The notes under the pieces: generated by a model
The model's input: only the letters and a program-made list of their open reading frames with translations
Databases searched by the model: none
Told to the model about the DNA's origin: nothing
Position numbers and translations under genes: made by a program
Shown here: one piece after another, positions 6,746-15,543 of the stretch
How the letters are laid out: every line of letters begins with the position of its first letter
How positions within the stretch are numbered: the first letter of the stretch is position 1
DNA from: Paenibacillus mellifer
Lineage (GTDB): Bacteria > Bacillota > Bacilli > Paenibacillales > Paenibacillaceae
Direction: 5' to 3'
NCBI RefSeq assembly: GCF_023195895.1
Contig: NZ_JALPRK010000004.1
Location: forward strand, 186,001 to 250,000
Length of the DNA stretch: 64,000 nt

Positions 6746-8407
6746 TTAAAAAATGATCGGTGATTGGGTTCCTTCTATTGCTTCTTCCAACATTATACCT
6801 ACTAAAGTATTTAATAAATCAGGTTTTTCACCAATAACTAAAGAATATCCACCATTTCTATATTTATATTTATTTAATTCAGAAAGAAATTCCTCAGTAT
6901 TCCAATGTATAAGATTTAGATTCAAATTGTCATTGATAATTCGATACGATAACGTTGACAAGGTATTTTTAACTCCATCTTTTTCATAAAATAAACCGTT
7001 GCCTCTCTTACTATTTGATTCTATTATCGTTTTTTTTATTTTCTCATTTAATCTATTATTTGCCGGCATATCCTGATTCCGAACTAATTCACTGTAATAA
7101 ATATACAACAAATGTGATTGTTCCAAATCAGTTGTGACTAACTTATTTCCAAGCATGGCCGTATACTGTTCAAGCCATTGATCGGGCACCATATCCTTGA
7201 GCTTAAATACCTTATAAAAATAATATCCCTGGTTCAGTGATAATTCTACAATTTCATTTTTGCTAAGATTCTTTTCTAAGTTATTTATAATTGAATCATT
7301 ATAGCTTTTTGTTGTATTTAACATCAAAAAACTATAAACCTCCCTCCAATCAACTTCATTAAGGGTATTGCTCTTTAAGTTATTAGTAATCTTAGTGTAT
7401 AACTCTTTAAAAGTCTCATCTGTAACTTCTTCACCCAAATAGTTCATGATATATATGGAAAAGTACGAAAAAACACTAGGGATTTCGGAATAAATTCGGT
7501 AAGCTGAGTACCCTCCCGATACTGTTTCACAATTTTTGAGCCTTTTTATAACTGTCTCTCGATAAGGTTCAATATCATTACCCACTAGAAAGTTAGCTTT
7601 GAGTAAATAATATAATTGCATATTAGATAGATTATCTATATTACCTAATAACTCAGCCAGAGCTATATTCACATTACTATCATTACTATACTCACAAAAT
7701 ATTTCTATCAGTTGATACATTTCCCATAAATCGCCTTTTTCGTTTAAAATACTAATAATTTTCTTTCGTATTATTTCTAGAAATTCGACAGAGACTTGAT
7801 AAGTATAGTTATTCAAGTAAAGAATAGGATTGCCAACATGAATTCTATCGATCCTTACCGCCTTAAATCTTTCCTCTATATTAGATCCAATATAATTTCT
7901 CAGTGTAGGTTCAATATTTATTGTTTCGATTTTAGATAATTCTTTGTAAAGAAATAATCCATCTTCATATTTTTCTTCTGTTGTTGAAACCATACTCTCG
8001 ATACTTAGATCTAACATATCAAGTTCTTTCTGTATTTTATCCGATATACTTTCTGTATTAGCATGAACTACTTTTGCTGCCTTGTATAGGTTTATTAATC
8101 CCCAAATATCATTGGTTTTTTCTATTTCGCTCTGAATAAATTTTTCTGTATTTCTGTTCACTATTTTTAAGTTGTACATATTCGAGATTTCTAACAAATA
8201 GGTTGTTTCGTAAATATCAGCAGTGCTAAAATATGTATCTGAAAAATCCACATAAACTTCGCCATCTCGATGTCCCATGCTGACTAGATCTAGAGTCTTT
8301 TGTTTCCATTCATTGTCATTAATTCTAGCTGTTTTTACAGTACTACAACCTACTAACACTAGGATAAGCATAATAATTACCGTTAGTTTGCATTTGATCA
8401 AAACCAT
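6746..8407 (-). CDS. Hypothetical lipoprotein (553 aa), all-helical
   Basis: Not recognised. The N terminus is a lipoprotein signal (LTVIIMLILVLVGC, Cys at residue 21), so the protein should sit on the outer face of the membrane. The rest is Leu/Ile/Asn-rich and looks entirely helical. Repeated NxxLxxYY-like helices and a C-terminal YKYRNGGYSLVIG suggest, weakly, an alpha/alpha-toroid fold. GGAGGAGTGA precedes the ATG. Codon use is strongly AT-rich compared with the flanks, suggesting acquisition. It probably works with the secreted protein encoded just upstream. Confidence 0.7.
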   Translation of the reverse strand: MVLIKCKLTVIIMLILVLVGCSTVKTARINDNEWKQKTLDLVSMGHRDGEVYVDFSDTYFSTADIYETTYLLEISNMYNLKIVNRNTEKFIQSEIEKTNDIWGLINLYKAAKVVHANTESISDKIQKELDMLDLSIESMVSTTEEKYEDGLFLYKELSKIETINIEPTLRNYIGSNIEERFKAVRIDRIHVGNPILYLNNYTYQVSVEFLEIIRKKIISILNEKGDLWEMYQLIEIFCEYSNDSNVNIALAELLGNIDNLSNMQLYYLLKANFLVGNDIEPYRETVIKRLKNCETVSGGYSAYRIYSEIPSVFSYFSIYIMNYLGEEVTDETFKELYTKITNNLKSNTLNEVDWREVYSFLMLNTTKSYNDSIINNLEKNLSKNEIVELSLNQGYYFYKVFKLKDMVPDQWLEQYTAMLGNKLVTTDLEQSHLLYIYYSELVRNQDMPANNRLNEKIKKTIIESNSKRGNGLFYEKDGVKNTLSTLSYRIINDNLNLNLIHWNTEEFLSELNKYKYRNGGYSLVIGEKPDLLNTLVGIMLEEAIEGTQSPIIF

Positions 8408-8436
8408 TCACTCCTCCGATCAATCTCCCAGGTCAT

Positions 8437-8495
8437 AAAAAGGTGCAAGTTTAGTGGATTAAGTTTACCGTGTTCCACTTGACTTGCACCTTTTA
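8437..8495 (-). terminator. Terminator between secreted-protein and lipoprotein genes
   Basis: A long inverted repeat (AAAAGGTGCAAGT... with ...ACTTGCACCTTTT, extended by an inner AGTGGA/TCCACT pairing) ends in TTTTT on the minus strand. It lies 27 bases after the stop of the gene at 8522-9259 and may attenuate rather than block transcription into the lipoprotein gene. Confidence 0.75.
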
Positions 8496-8521
8496 TATTT
8501 ACTTAATTAGCATTTCCCTAT

Positions 8522-9259
8522 TCAGAATGAAGGATCATAGAAAGTAATAGTCGCAAGAGTGGTATCAGGTGAGGAGTAACTGTATTTTTTCATCGTGCTA
8601 GAAGATGAAAAAGCGGCTCTGATGGTACTTCCACTTGAATTAGCATCCCAGGTTTGTGTTGTAATCCAAGTGTCACTACCCTCAGTACTAATGGAAGCAG
8701 AGCCACTAGCAGCACCTGAAAAAGATGCCCCTTTTAGATTCCCACTGATTGCTATCCCTGTTGCGGTAAAGGTTAAACTGTTTTTAAGATTATTAACCGA
8801 ATATGGGGTGCTTGCTGTCCAATAAGATCCCGACTCCCCACTCCAATCAAAACCGCTCCCGAATGTGACATTTGCAAGTTCAACAGTTAAATTTGCAATA
8901 TGTCCTGTCTCGTGAGAACTCTCGTTCATATGAAAGATTTCGTCACCTTCATGCGCAAACCAGACCGACTTGTTAACATCGAAAGTTCCTATAGTATCAT
9001 TAGGCGCAATCACTAAGTGTTCTCTTGTTCTCACAAGAGATTGTTTCATTTCTTTCAGCACCTGCTTCTTGTCTTCATAATTGGCTGCTTCTATTTTCTC
9101 ATCAAGAGATCTAATAGTTTCGTTAATTTGATTAAGATTTGCTTGAATTTTAAAGTGAGCATCCTCATTTTCAACATCCTGTGCATTCGAAACAAGTGGG
9201 AAAGCTAAGACTAATGATAGAATAACTAGTAGAGATACGAATCTTTTCTGAGATTTCAT
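8522..9259 (-). CDS. Secreted protein of unknown function (245 aa)
   Basis: A Sec signal peptide (basic MKSQKRF, hydrophobic core, LVSNAQ cleavage region near residue 27) is followed by a charged helical region of about 60 residues and then a Ser/Gly/Thr-rich beta domain (GNLKGASFSGAASGSASIS; STMKKYSYSSPDTTLATITF). HETGH near residue 119 matches HExxH, but no other metalloprotease feature is visible. The size recalls large secreted bacteriocins or pore formers, which is speculation. It is AT-rich like its neighbour. Confidence 0.65.
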   Translation of the reverse strand: MKSQKRFVSLLVILSLVLAFPLVSNAQDVENEDAHFKIQANLNQINETIRSLDEKIEAANYEDKKQVLKEMKQSLVRTREHLVIAPNDTIGTFDVNKSVWFAHEGDEIFHMNESSHETGHIANLTVELANVTFGSGFDWSGESGSYWTASTPYSVNNLKNSLTFTATGIAISGNLKGASFSGAASGSASISTEGSDTWITTQTWDANSSGSTIRAAFSSSSTMKKYSYSSPDTTLATITFYDPSF

Positions 9260-9403
9260 TTGAAATTACCTCCATATTTTTATTGGTTTTACCACTTTCT
9301 ACCTTAACATCCCATATAAAGTTATATATTGTCAATATTTTATTTTTTTAGTATGTTGTGCTATTTGAAATAAATAGTATATTAATAAACCCGAGGTGTT
9401 GAA

Positions 9404-9898
9404 ATGTTTACAATCAGACCGCTCGAACCCCATGAGTTCGACTTTTTCACGGATATGCACTATGAGTCTATCCACATCCCGCAGGGAAAGCCACCTAAAC
9501 ATGAGCTTTTGAACGCGCCGCATCTTAGGAAGTATCATGAAGATTGGGGGCGAAAAGGAGATCGAGCGTTAGTCGCACTGAAAGAGAATCATCTTGCGGG
9601 GGCGGCATGGTACAGATTGTTCGAAGAGACGAATCCTGGTTATGGTTACGTCGATAGCGAAACGCCGGAGTTAGGCATTGCGATCCATCCGGATTTTCGG
9701 GGAATGGGGATCGGGCGAACCTTAATGAATGAAATCATCAACCAGGCAGCGAGCGACGGATACCGATCCCTTTCCCTGAGCGTCGATCCCGAGAATACTT
9801 CCGCCGTGAAGCTATATCAGCATTTAGGATTTTCCTATTACGGCATCTCAGGTACTTCCTGGACCATGACCATCGATATCCTTTCACTTGATTCATGA
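9404..9898 (+). CDS. GNAT family N-acetyltransferase
   Basis: The 164-residue protein has the acetyl-CoA binding motif HPDFRGMGIGRTLMNEII near residue 100 and the C-terminal SVDPENTSAVKLYQHLGF. The ATG follows a GAGGTG site. GNAT enzymes transfer an acetyl group to an amine of a small molecule or protein; the substrate cannot be told. It sits at the right border of the AT-rich island, with normal base composition. Confidence 0.88.
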   Translation: MFTIRPLEPHEFDFFTDMHYESIHIPQGKPPKHELLNAPHLRKYHEDWGRKGDRALVALKENHLAGAAWYRLFEETNPGYGYVDSETPELGIAIHPDFRGMGIGRTLMNEIINQAASDGYRSLSLSVDPENTSAVKLYQHLGFSYYGISGTSWTMTIDILSLDS

Positions 9899-9940
9899 GG
9901 CAATTTACGGAAGCGATCCCCGCATCAACGACGATACAAA

Positions 9941-10002
9941 TTAGCTAATTTCATATTGATTCCAACAAAATATTTAGCTAAAATATAACTATAATTAGCT
10001 AA
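9941..10002 (+). promoter_or_regulatory. Three TTAGCTAA palindromes overlapping a promoter (autoregulatory operator)
   Basis: Perfect TTAGCTAA palindromes lie at 9941-9948, 9974-9981 and 9995-10002; the last two are 21 bp (two helical turns) apart. TTGATT (9956-9961) and TAAAAT (9979-9984) form a 17-bp-spaced promoter that the middle box overlaps. Phd/YefM domains repress their own promoters through short palindromes, so the fusion protein encoded 15 bp downstream probably binds here. Confidence 0.65.
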
Positions 10003-10017
10003 TCGGAGGTGGAGATC

Positions 10018-10746
10018 ATGCAAGTATCTTCGACGGATATGCAAAATAACTTCGGGAAATATTTAAAGTTTGCAGAAGCTGGGGAGGAAATCATCGTTAC
10101 GCGAAATGGGAAGGACGTTGCTAAGCTCAACGCACTCGCTGCAGCCGGTGAGTCCGTGTTAAGAGAGAGAGCAGCGAGTTATCATGCCGGGGGCGAGTGG
10201 GTATCGTACCAAGATTTCCTCGAGTTGACGGAGACGTCGGAACAACGTTACGAGTTGATCGATGGTGTCGTGTATAATCTCGCTTCTCCTTCCTTCAACC
10301 ACCAACTTGCCGTTCAAGAACTGCTGGGTACTTTTTACGCTTGGTTTAAGGGAAAGCCATGCATACCTCTAACTTCTCCATTGGATATCACACTAGAAAA
10401 GGAGGAAAACAACACTTGCGTCGTACAACCCGATCTCGTAGTCATTTGCGACAAAGATCGAATCGACGCCAAAGGTAAATACATGGGAACGCCTCAATTG
10501 GTCGTAGAAGTATTGTCCCCCTCCACGCGGAGCAAAGACCTGGTTAAGAAACTCGACTTGTACAGCGTATGTGGCGTGAAGGAATATTGGATTGTGGATC
10601 CGATGAAAGCACACGTATTCGTCTACTCACTGGAGGACAGCAATATTGCGGACATGACTGTATTTTCAAACACCGCGGATACATATGTAACCTCCCAGCT
10701 ATACCCGGGTTTACAAGTATCGATCCAAGACTTATTCGCTAAATAG
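10018..10746 (+). CDS. Phd/YefM antitoxin domain fused to Uma2-family nuclease domain
   Basis: Residues 1-45 (MQVSSTDMQNNFGKYLKFAE, EEIIVTRNGKDVAKL) are a Phd/YefM-type DNA-binding antitoxin domain. Residues 60-242 are a Uma2 (DUF820) PD-(D/E)xK-like domain with WVSYQDFLELTE, RYELIDGVVY, VVQPDLVVICD, PQLVVEVLSPSTRSKD and GVKEYWIVDP. The ATG at 10018 follows GGAGG by eight bases and is preferred over GTG at 10009. Phd proteins normally pair with a separate toxin; none is adjacent. Uma2 domains are predicted nucleases, but the target is unknown. Confidence 0.85.
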   Translation: MQVSSTDMQNNFGKYLKFAEAGEEIIVTRNGKDVAKLNALAAAGESVLRERAASYHAGGEWVSYQDFLELTETSEQRYELIDGVVYNLASPSFNHQLAVQELLGTFYAWFKGKPCIPLTSPLDITLEKEENNTCVVQPDLVVICDKDRIDAKGKYMGTPQLVVEVLSPSTRSKDLVKKLDLYSVCGVKEYWIVDPMKAHVFVYSLEDSNIADMTVFSNTADTYVTSQLYPGLQVSIQDLFAK

Positions 10747-10865
10747 GACAACCCAAGTCGATAGTTCTCCACCGAAATCCCCTCCCGTTTGCGATCCACG
10801 CGATTTGCATAAGCTATAACCACGACGACTACGCCGGATGGCGGTAAACGGGAGATCGACGCACC

Positions 10866-11243
10866 ATGACATGGTTTGAAACGAAGGGAACTATTACCTA
10901 CTTTGAGACTTGGGCCATCGCCGAATGCCCGAAAGACATTATGAACTACTATGGGCATTGGGTGTATCGGACCCATCATGTGAAGTTGAACAAGCCCAAG
11001 TTTGGCAGCCACATTTCGATTATTCGCGGCGAAGACGTGGATCCCGAACGCAAAATAAGGTTCTGGGGCAAATACGCACATCAACCCCTCACCTTTGCTT
11101 ACTCCAACGAAATGGGCCATAATGCCGAGCATTATTGGCTTCCGGTCTACTCGCGCGAAATGGAGCGATTACGGACCGAACTTGGCTTGCCCAAGGACCC
11201 TCCGTTTGGGTTCCATCTTACCCTCGGGCGAATTCCTCACTGA
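10866..11243 (+). CDS. 2H-phosphoesterase-like hypothetical protein (125 aa)
   Basis: Two H-x-[ST] motifs are visible: SHISII (His49) and FHLTLGRI (His117), the signature of the 2H phosphoesterase / 2'-5' RNA ligase-like fold, which acts on RNA or nucleotide 2',3'-cyclic or ADP-ribose phosphates. The protein is shorter than typical LigT members (about 180 residues), so the call is tentative. Residues WGKYAHQPLTFAYSN lie between. No good ribosome binding site was seen before the ATG. It converges on a TetR gene. Confidence 0.55.
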   Translation: MTWFETKGTITYFETWAIAECPKDIMNYYGHWVYRTHHVKLNKPKFGSHISIIRGEDVDPERKIRFWGKYAHQPLTFAYSNEMGHNAEHYWLPVYSREMERLRTELGLPKDPPFGFHLTLGRIPH

Positions 11244-11259
11244 CCTTCCCCTTCGGTCC

Positions 11260-11826
11260 TTACTCCTTCTCCCCCGCCGGCATCTGAAAATGTCGAAGGA
11301 GCAACGCAAAGAGCTGATCTACCATCTCAGCCGGAGAATACGGCATCCCCTCCTCGACCCACCATTCCATCAAACTTACAGCGCCGGAGGTTAGAAACTG
11401 TACCTCAACCTCTCGGCTTACACCAGAAGGGATGCCATTAGTGCTCAGATAATCCGTGATTCCTTGCCGCATGAAGACCATCATCCGTTCGCGGAACACA
11501 GGGTTCCCCTTGCCGGTGATTAAAATGGAATAAATCGGCGCATGGGCCCCCAAAAATTCGAACGTTTGAAGCAGCAGTTCTCTGGCTGATCCCGGTGTCA
11601 TCTCCCCTGCCGGCTGACAGCTCTCAATCAGTTGCTGTAAATAAGTCTCAATGCATTGCTCCTGCAGGTCGAATTTATCCGTAAAATGCAAATACACCGT
11701 ACCCCGATTCACATTCGCACGTTCGGCGATATCGTTAATCGTCACTTTGTCAAAACCCTTCTCGCCGAGCAATGCGACGAATGCTTCCATAACGGCCTGA
11801 CGTGACTTCATAATTCTGCGGTCCAT
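11260..11826 (-). CDS. TetR/AcrR family transcriptional regulator
   Basis: The 188-residue protein has an N-terminal TetR HTH (VTINDIAERANVNRGTVYLHF) near residues 28-48, and a C-terminal helical ligand domain ending LFALLLRHFQMPAG. It is divergent from the ketopantoate-reductase-like gene. Several TGTTGAT/ATCAACA palindromes fill the 180-bp gap, so it probably represses that gene and itself. Confidence 0.9.
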   Translation of the reverse strand: MDRRIMKSRQAVMEAFVALLGEKGFDKVTINDIAERANVNRGTVYLHFTDKFDLQEQCIETYLQQLIESCQPAGEMTPGSARELLLQTFEFLGAHAPIYSILITGKGNPVFRERMMVFMRQGITDYLSTNGIPSGVSREVEVQFLTSGAVSLMEWWVEEGMPYSPAEMVDQLFALLLRHFQMPAGEKE

Positions 11827-11876
11827 GTAATTTTCTTACCTCCTCGTTCCCCCAAATGAACAAAACCTCACCCATC

Positions 11877-11989
11877 TGTTGATTTATCAACAAATCCGAA
11901 GCAAATTAACGATTGATGCCCAACAAATGACAATGCTAAGGTTATTCTATTAAATCATCGTTGATTATTCAACATTTGTTGATTAACAA
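11877..11989. promoter_or_regulatory. TetR-type operator region with TTGTTGAT palindromes
   Basis: Inverted repeats lie at 11877-11892 (TGTTGAT-TT-ATCAACA), 11960-11973 (GTTGA-TTAT-TCAAC) and 11976-11989 (TTGTT-GATT-AACAA). They sit between the divergent TetR and ketopantoate-reductase-like genes and share the core TTGTTGA. Confidence 0.6.
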
Positions 11990-12008
11990 GAGAGGATGAG
12001 ATCACAAC

Positions 12009-12941
12009 ATGAAGGTATTAGTCTATGGAGCAGGAGTCTTAGGCAGCTATCTGGCACATGTCTTGATTCGAGGAGGGAATGACGTCTCTGTGCTGGCCCG
12101 GGGCGCTCGGGCAGATGAATTGGAGCGGAATGGAATCGTTTTGCGCCATTATTTTCAACGAAAAACAACGGTAGATCCGGTTCGCGTCATTCGGACGTTG
12201 GAGAAGGATGAACTCTATGACCTGATCTTTGTCGTGATGAAATATACGGATTTTCGAGCGGTGTTGCCCATCCTGGCCGGCAACCTAAGCCGCAACCTCG
12301 TATTGGTTGGTAATAATGCAGAAGCAGAGGAAATGCAATCGGAGCTGTTGGAACAAAGCGAGATAGAGAAAAACATCGCTTTCGGCTTCCAATTATCCGG
12401 CGGTCGCCGGGAACCGGGCCGAACCGTGATTATCCGCAATCGGGGCCAGATGGTGCTTGGCGGGTTGGACGGACCGGTTTCTTTTCAAACTGAACTTAAG
12501 CAAGCCTTCGCCAATACCAATTACAAACTTACGACCCACGAGGACATGGACGCCTGGTTAAAAAATCATGTCATCCCGATTTTGATGCTTTGCTATCTAC
12601 CGCAAATCCACGACGGCCAAATGAACAAGATTGCCCGTGACGGCAAGCTCATTCACCATGCGGTGGCTGCCATGGGTGAAGGCTTCCACGTGTTGGAGAC
12701 GCTTGGCTACCCTCTGACACCGGCCGGCCAAGCTTCGGTGATTCGCAAACACAGATGGCTCGTTCAAGAAATCTTGAAACTCTATCACCTGCTTCCGGTC
12801 AGCCGGATGATCGACGGCAACTTTGCCGAAATCGAAGCTTTGGCCCACAAGTTTCAAGACTGGTTGAAGCAGGCCAAGGTGAAGACGCCCCATTGGGATG
12901 AATTAGAGAGACAGCTCCGCATAAAAAAGGCTGGCGAATAA
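12009..12941 (+). CDS. Ketopantoate reductase (ApbA/PanE) family protein
   Basis: The 310-residue protein has an N-terminal NADP-binding motif, MKVLVYGAGVLGSYLAHVL, followed by VSVLARGARADEL. The C-terminal half carries the helical ketopantoate-reductase-like domain. ILSG-type PanE catalytic residues are not obvious, and many ApbA-family members are general 2-oxoacid or ketone reductases, so it need not make pantoate. TetR-linked control also argues for an accessory reductase. The stop codon lies in the loop of the terminator hairpin. Confidence 0.82.
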   Translation: MKVLVYGAGVLGSYLAHVLIRGGNDVSVLARGARADELERNGIVLRHYFQRKTTVDPVRVIRTLEKDELYDLIFVVMKYTDFRAVLPILAGNLSRNLVLVGNNAEAEEMQSELLEQSEIEKNIAFGFQLSGGRREPGRTVIIRNRGQMVLGGLDGPVSFQTELKQAFANTNYKLTTHEDMDAWLKNHVIPILMLCYLPQIHDGQMNKIARDGKLIHHAVAAMGEGFHVLETLGYPLTPAGQASVIRKHRWLVQEILKLYHLLPVSRMIDGNFAEIEALAHKFQDWLKQAKVKTPHWDELERQLRIKKAGE

Positions 12942-12954
12942 TCGCCAGCCCTTC
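12929..12954 (+). terminator. Terminator hairpin enclosing the stop codon
   Basis: GGCTGGCGA (12929-12937) pairs perfectly with TCGCCAGCC (12942-12950); the loop ATAA contains the TAA stop of the upstream gene. A T-rich stretch follows on the plus strand, and AAAAAA on the left gives a T-run for the convergent sstT transcript. Confidence 0.8.
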
Positions 12955-12958
12955 ACTT

Positions 12959-14200
12959 TTAATCCAAACTTGCCGTGTCCACGAGAGGGAGCTCTTCTCC
13001 CCTGCGTTTCTTGGCGTAGTCCGCGGTGGCTGTAAACAACACATCGGAAGACGAGTTCAGCGCCGTTTCGCACGAATCCTGTACAACTCCGATAATGAAG
13101 CCGACTCCCACGACTTGCATGGCGATATCATTAGAAATTCCGAACAAGCTGCAGGCTAATGGGATGAGCAAGAGCGAGCCGCCGGCCACCCCGGAAGCAC
13201 CTGCCGCAGAAATCGCCGACAATACGCTAAGCATCAGCGCCGTACCGAAGTCCACTTGAATCCCTAGTGTATTCACGGCTGCCAGCGTGAGGACCGAAAT
13301 CGTTACAGCTGCCCCCGCCATATTAATCGTCGCACCTAATGGAATGGAGACCGAGTAAGTATCCTTGTTCAACTCTAATTTTTCGCACAAACGCATATTC
13401 ACCGGGATATTCGCCGCCGAGCTTCGGGTGAAGAACGCCGTAATCCCACTCTCTCGCAAACAAGTGAACACCAGCGGATACGGATTCCGGCGAAGGTTGA
13501 CGTAAACGATCAACGGATTCACAACCAACCCAATGAACAACATACATCCGACCAGGACAAGCAGCAGCTTACCGTAATCCAGTAAGGAGGCTAGGCCGCT
13601 CACGGTAATGGATTCGTACACGAGTCCCAGAATCCCAAACGGCGCCAACTGAATCACCCACTTGACGATTAGGGATACCGCGTCTGACGCTTGCGTGAGC
13701 AGGTTTTTCGTGTGATCGCCTGCCCCTTTCAAAGCGAACCCAAGCAGGATCGCCCAAGCTAAGATCCCAATATAATTAGCATTCATTAGCGCACTAACCG
13801 GATTGTCCACTACATTAAGAAGCAGTCCTTTGAGGACCTCGACGATGCCTCCGGGCGGTGTCAAACCCTCGGTTGCCCCTGCCAACGATAAGCGGACGGG
13901 GAACAGATAACTGAATGCCACGGCGCTTGCCCCAGCCAGGAACGTACTGATCCCATATAAAATCAGAATCGACTTCATATTGGTTTGGCGCCCTTTTTGA
14001 TGATTGGCGATCGCGGCCATCACCAGCAGCAGCACCAGGATCGGGGCAACAGCCTTAAGAGCTGATACGAACAGCGTACCCAGCAATGCGATTCCGCTGG
14101 CCTTCGGGACGAGGATTGCCAAGAGAATTCCGACGGCCAACCCCGCTAAAATCCGTTTCACTAGACTGATTTCATTCCATTTGAGTAGAATTGCCTTCAT
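12959..14200 (-). CDS. sstT: Serine/threonine:Na+ symporter SstT
   Basis: From the ATG at 14200 (GGGGGAG five bases upstream) the protein has 413 residues with multiple hydrophobic helices and DAACS-family signatures: [47 protein letters not shown] and [19 protein letters not shown]. These match SstT, which imports serine and threonine with sodium across the cytoplasmic membrane. The open frame extends 96 bases further upstream, but that stretch ([15 protein letters not shown]) does not look like the family. Confidence 0.93.
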   Translation of the reverse strand: MKAILLKWNEISLVKRILAGLAVGILLAILVPKASGIALLGTLFVSALKAVAPILVLLLVMAAIANHQKGRQTNMKSILILYGISTFLAGASAVAFSYLFPVRLSLAGATEGLTPPGGIVEVLKGLLLNVVDNPVSALMNANYIGILAWAILLGFALKGAGDHTKNLLTQASDAVSLIVKWVIQLAPFGILGLVYESITVSGLASLLDYGKLLLVLVGCMLFIGLVVNPLIVYVNLRRNPYPLVFTCLRESGITAFFTRSSAANIPVNMRLCEKLELNKDTYSVSIPLGATINMAGAAVTISVLTLAAVNTLGIQVDFGTALMLSVLSAISAAGASGVAGGSLLLIPLACSLFGISNDIAMQVVGVGFIIGVVQDSCETALNSSSDVLFTATADYAKKRRGEELPLVDTASLD

Positions 14201-14314
14201 GTTTCTCCCCCGTTTGTATAAATGTCGCCTAGAAGCATAGCGACAGTATACCACGGTACATGGACATCTGTCCTCCAATTGGAAACATTTGTGCATTACT
14301 GTTCACATATGCAC

Positions 14315-15442
14315 TCAGTTTTTAGGGGCTAACGCCGACTCTAGGTCGTAATCCTCCCAACGTACTTCGGTCTTTCTTCCTAACATCCATTGAGCTAATT
14401 GCGCTCCGATAAACGGACCCATCGTGAGTCCCGAAGCCCCTAAGCCATTAGCTGCAAAAATCCCGCTCCATCCGGGAACCGCCCCAAAAACCGGAAGGAA
14501 TCCCGGTGTAAACGGACGAAAGCCAACTCTCGCTTCCAAGAAGCTGGCTTCCGCCAGTCCAGGCGCAACGGTCAGCGCCTTCTGAGTCACCTCTTGCAGA
14601 CCGCCGGCCGTTACACGAGTATCATAACCGGAAGGGTTGTTTTCGTGGGTAGCGCCGATCACGATGCGACGATCGTCAAACGCCAGGATGTACTGATCCC
14701 CCGGCGGGATGACGACAGGCCAGCGTTCGGTCGGGACGTCTGGCAGCGCCAAGTGAACGATCTGCGCTTTCTGGAAAGTCATATCAAATTCCAATCCTAG
14801 CGGGGTGAACAGCTGAGGGGCCCAAGCTCCGGCGCATACGACAAGCGCATCGGCGTACATCTCCTCCGCACCAACGCGCACCCCGGTCACAGCCAAGCCG
14901 TCGTGTAAGAGCACAGCTTCGCCGCGCACCAAGGTCGCGCCGTGCCGGACTGCCGCCCTCAGGAGAGACTCACGAAGCGCGCGCCCGTCAACGCGGGCGG
15001 CACCGCTCACATAGATCCCATAGTACCCCTCATCCAGCGGAGGGAACCGTCTCTTGACTTCATCCGGTTCGAGCAAGAGGATCTCCCCCATTTCCGGGGC
15101 TTCTCGTTTTCGCTCAAGGGCCAGCTTCTCCAAAGCGACGAGCTTCTCGCGTTCCCGGTGAAGACGAATCGCTCCTACACGAGCATAGCCAGTATCACGC
15201 TCTCCTTCCTTCTCCAGCTCCTTGATCAACGGGCCGTAGTACCGTGCCCCCGCTATAGCCAGCCGGTACCAGACTTGATTACGCCGTTGTGAGATCCACG
15301 GGCAGATGATTCCCGCCGCGGCGTCGGTAGCTTGTCCCGGAACGCCGCGATCGACAACCGTCACGTCCGCCCCAAGCTTGGCTAAATGATAAGCCGTCGA
15401 TGCGCCAAGAATTCCGGAGCCGATCACGATAAACTTTTGCAA
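14315..15442 (-). CDS. FAD-dependent oxidoreductase (DAO family)
   Basis: The N-terminal dinucleotide motif FIVIGSGILGASTAYHLAKLG, DRGVPGQATDAAAG and the C-terminal ANGLGASGLTMGPFIGAQLA identify a D-amino-acid-oxidase-like flavoprotein of about 375 residues (glycine/D-amino acid oxidase group). The start is best placed at TTG (15442), eight bases after AAAAGGGGG. The upstream ATG pair at 15469/15466 has no ribosome binding site, and the GGGGG would fall within codons. It is divergent from the YbjQ-like gene. The substrate amine is unknown. Confidence 0.85.
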   Translation of the reverse strand: MQKFIVIGSGILGASTAYHLAKLGADVTVVDRGVPGQATDAAAGIICPWISQRRNQVWYRLAIAGARYYGPLIKELEKEGERDTGYARVGAIRLHREREKLVALEKLALERKREAPEMGEILLLEPDEVKRRFPPLDEGYYGIYVSGAARVDGRALRESLLRAAVRHGATLVRGEAVLLHDGLAVTGVRVGAEEMYADALVVCAGAWAPQLFTPLGLEFDMTFQKAQIVHLALPDVPTERWPVVIPPGDQYILAFDDRRIVIGATHENNPSGYDTRVTAGGLQEVTQKALTVAPGLAEASFLEARVGFRPFTPGFLPVFGAVPGWSGIFAANGLGASGLTMGPFIGAQLAQWMLGRKTEVRWEDYDLESALAPKN

Positions 15443-15543
15443 ATGAAGCGCCCCCTTTTCACACATCATAGTTTAAGTTGAAACCCGCAGGGCAAACCTG
15501 CGTAACACCCAGTAATGCTTCAAAAAATGAGGAGGATTCTCGA

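Noticed and set aside
6540..9330. Prophage or insertion sequence as the source of the AT-rich island
   Set aside because: No integrase, transposase, phage structural gene or flanking duplication was found; only composition is unusual.
10623..11132. 169-codon minus-strand frame
   Set aside because: It crosses the end of the Phd-Uma2 gene and most of the 2H-like gene on the opposite strand and has no motif or ribosome binding site.
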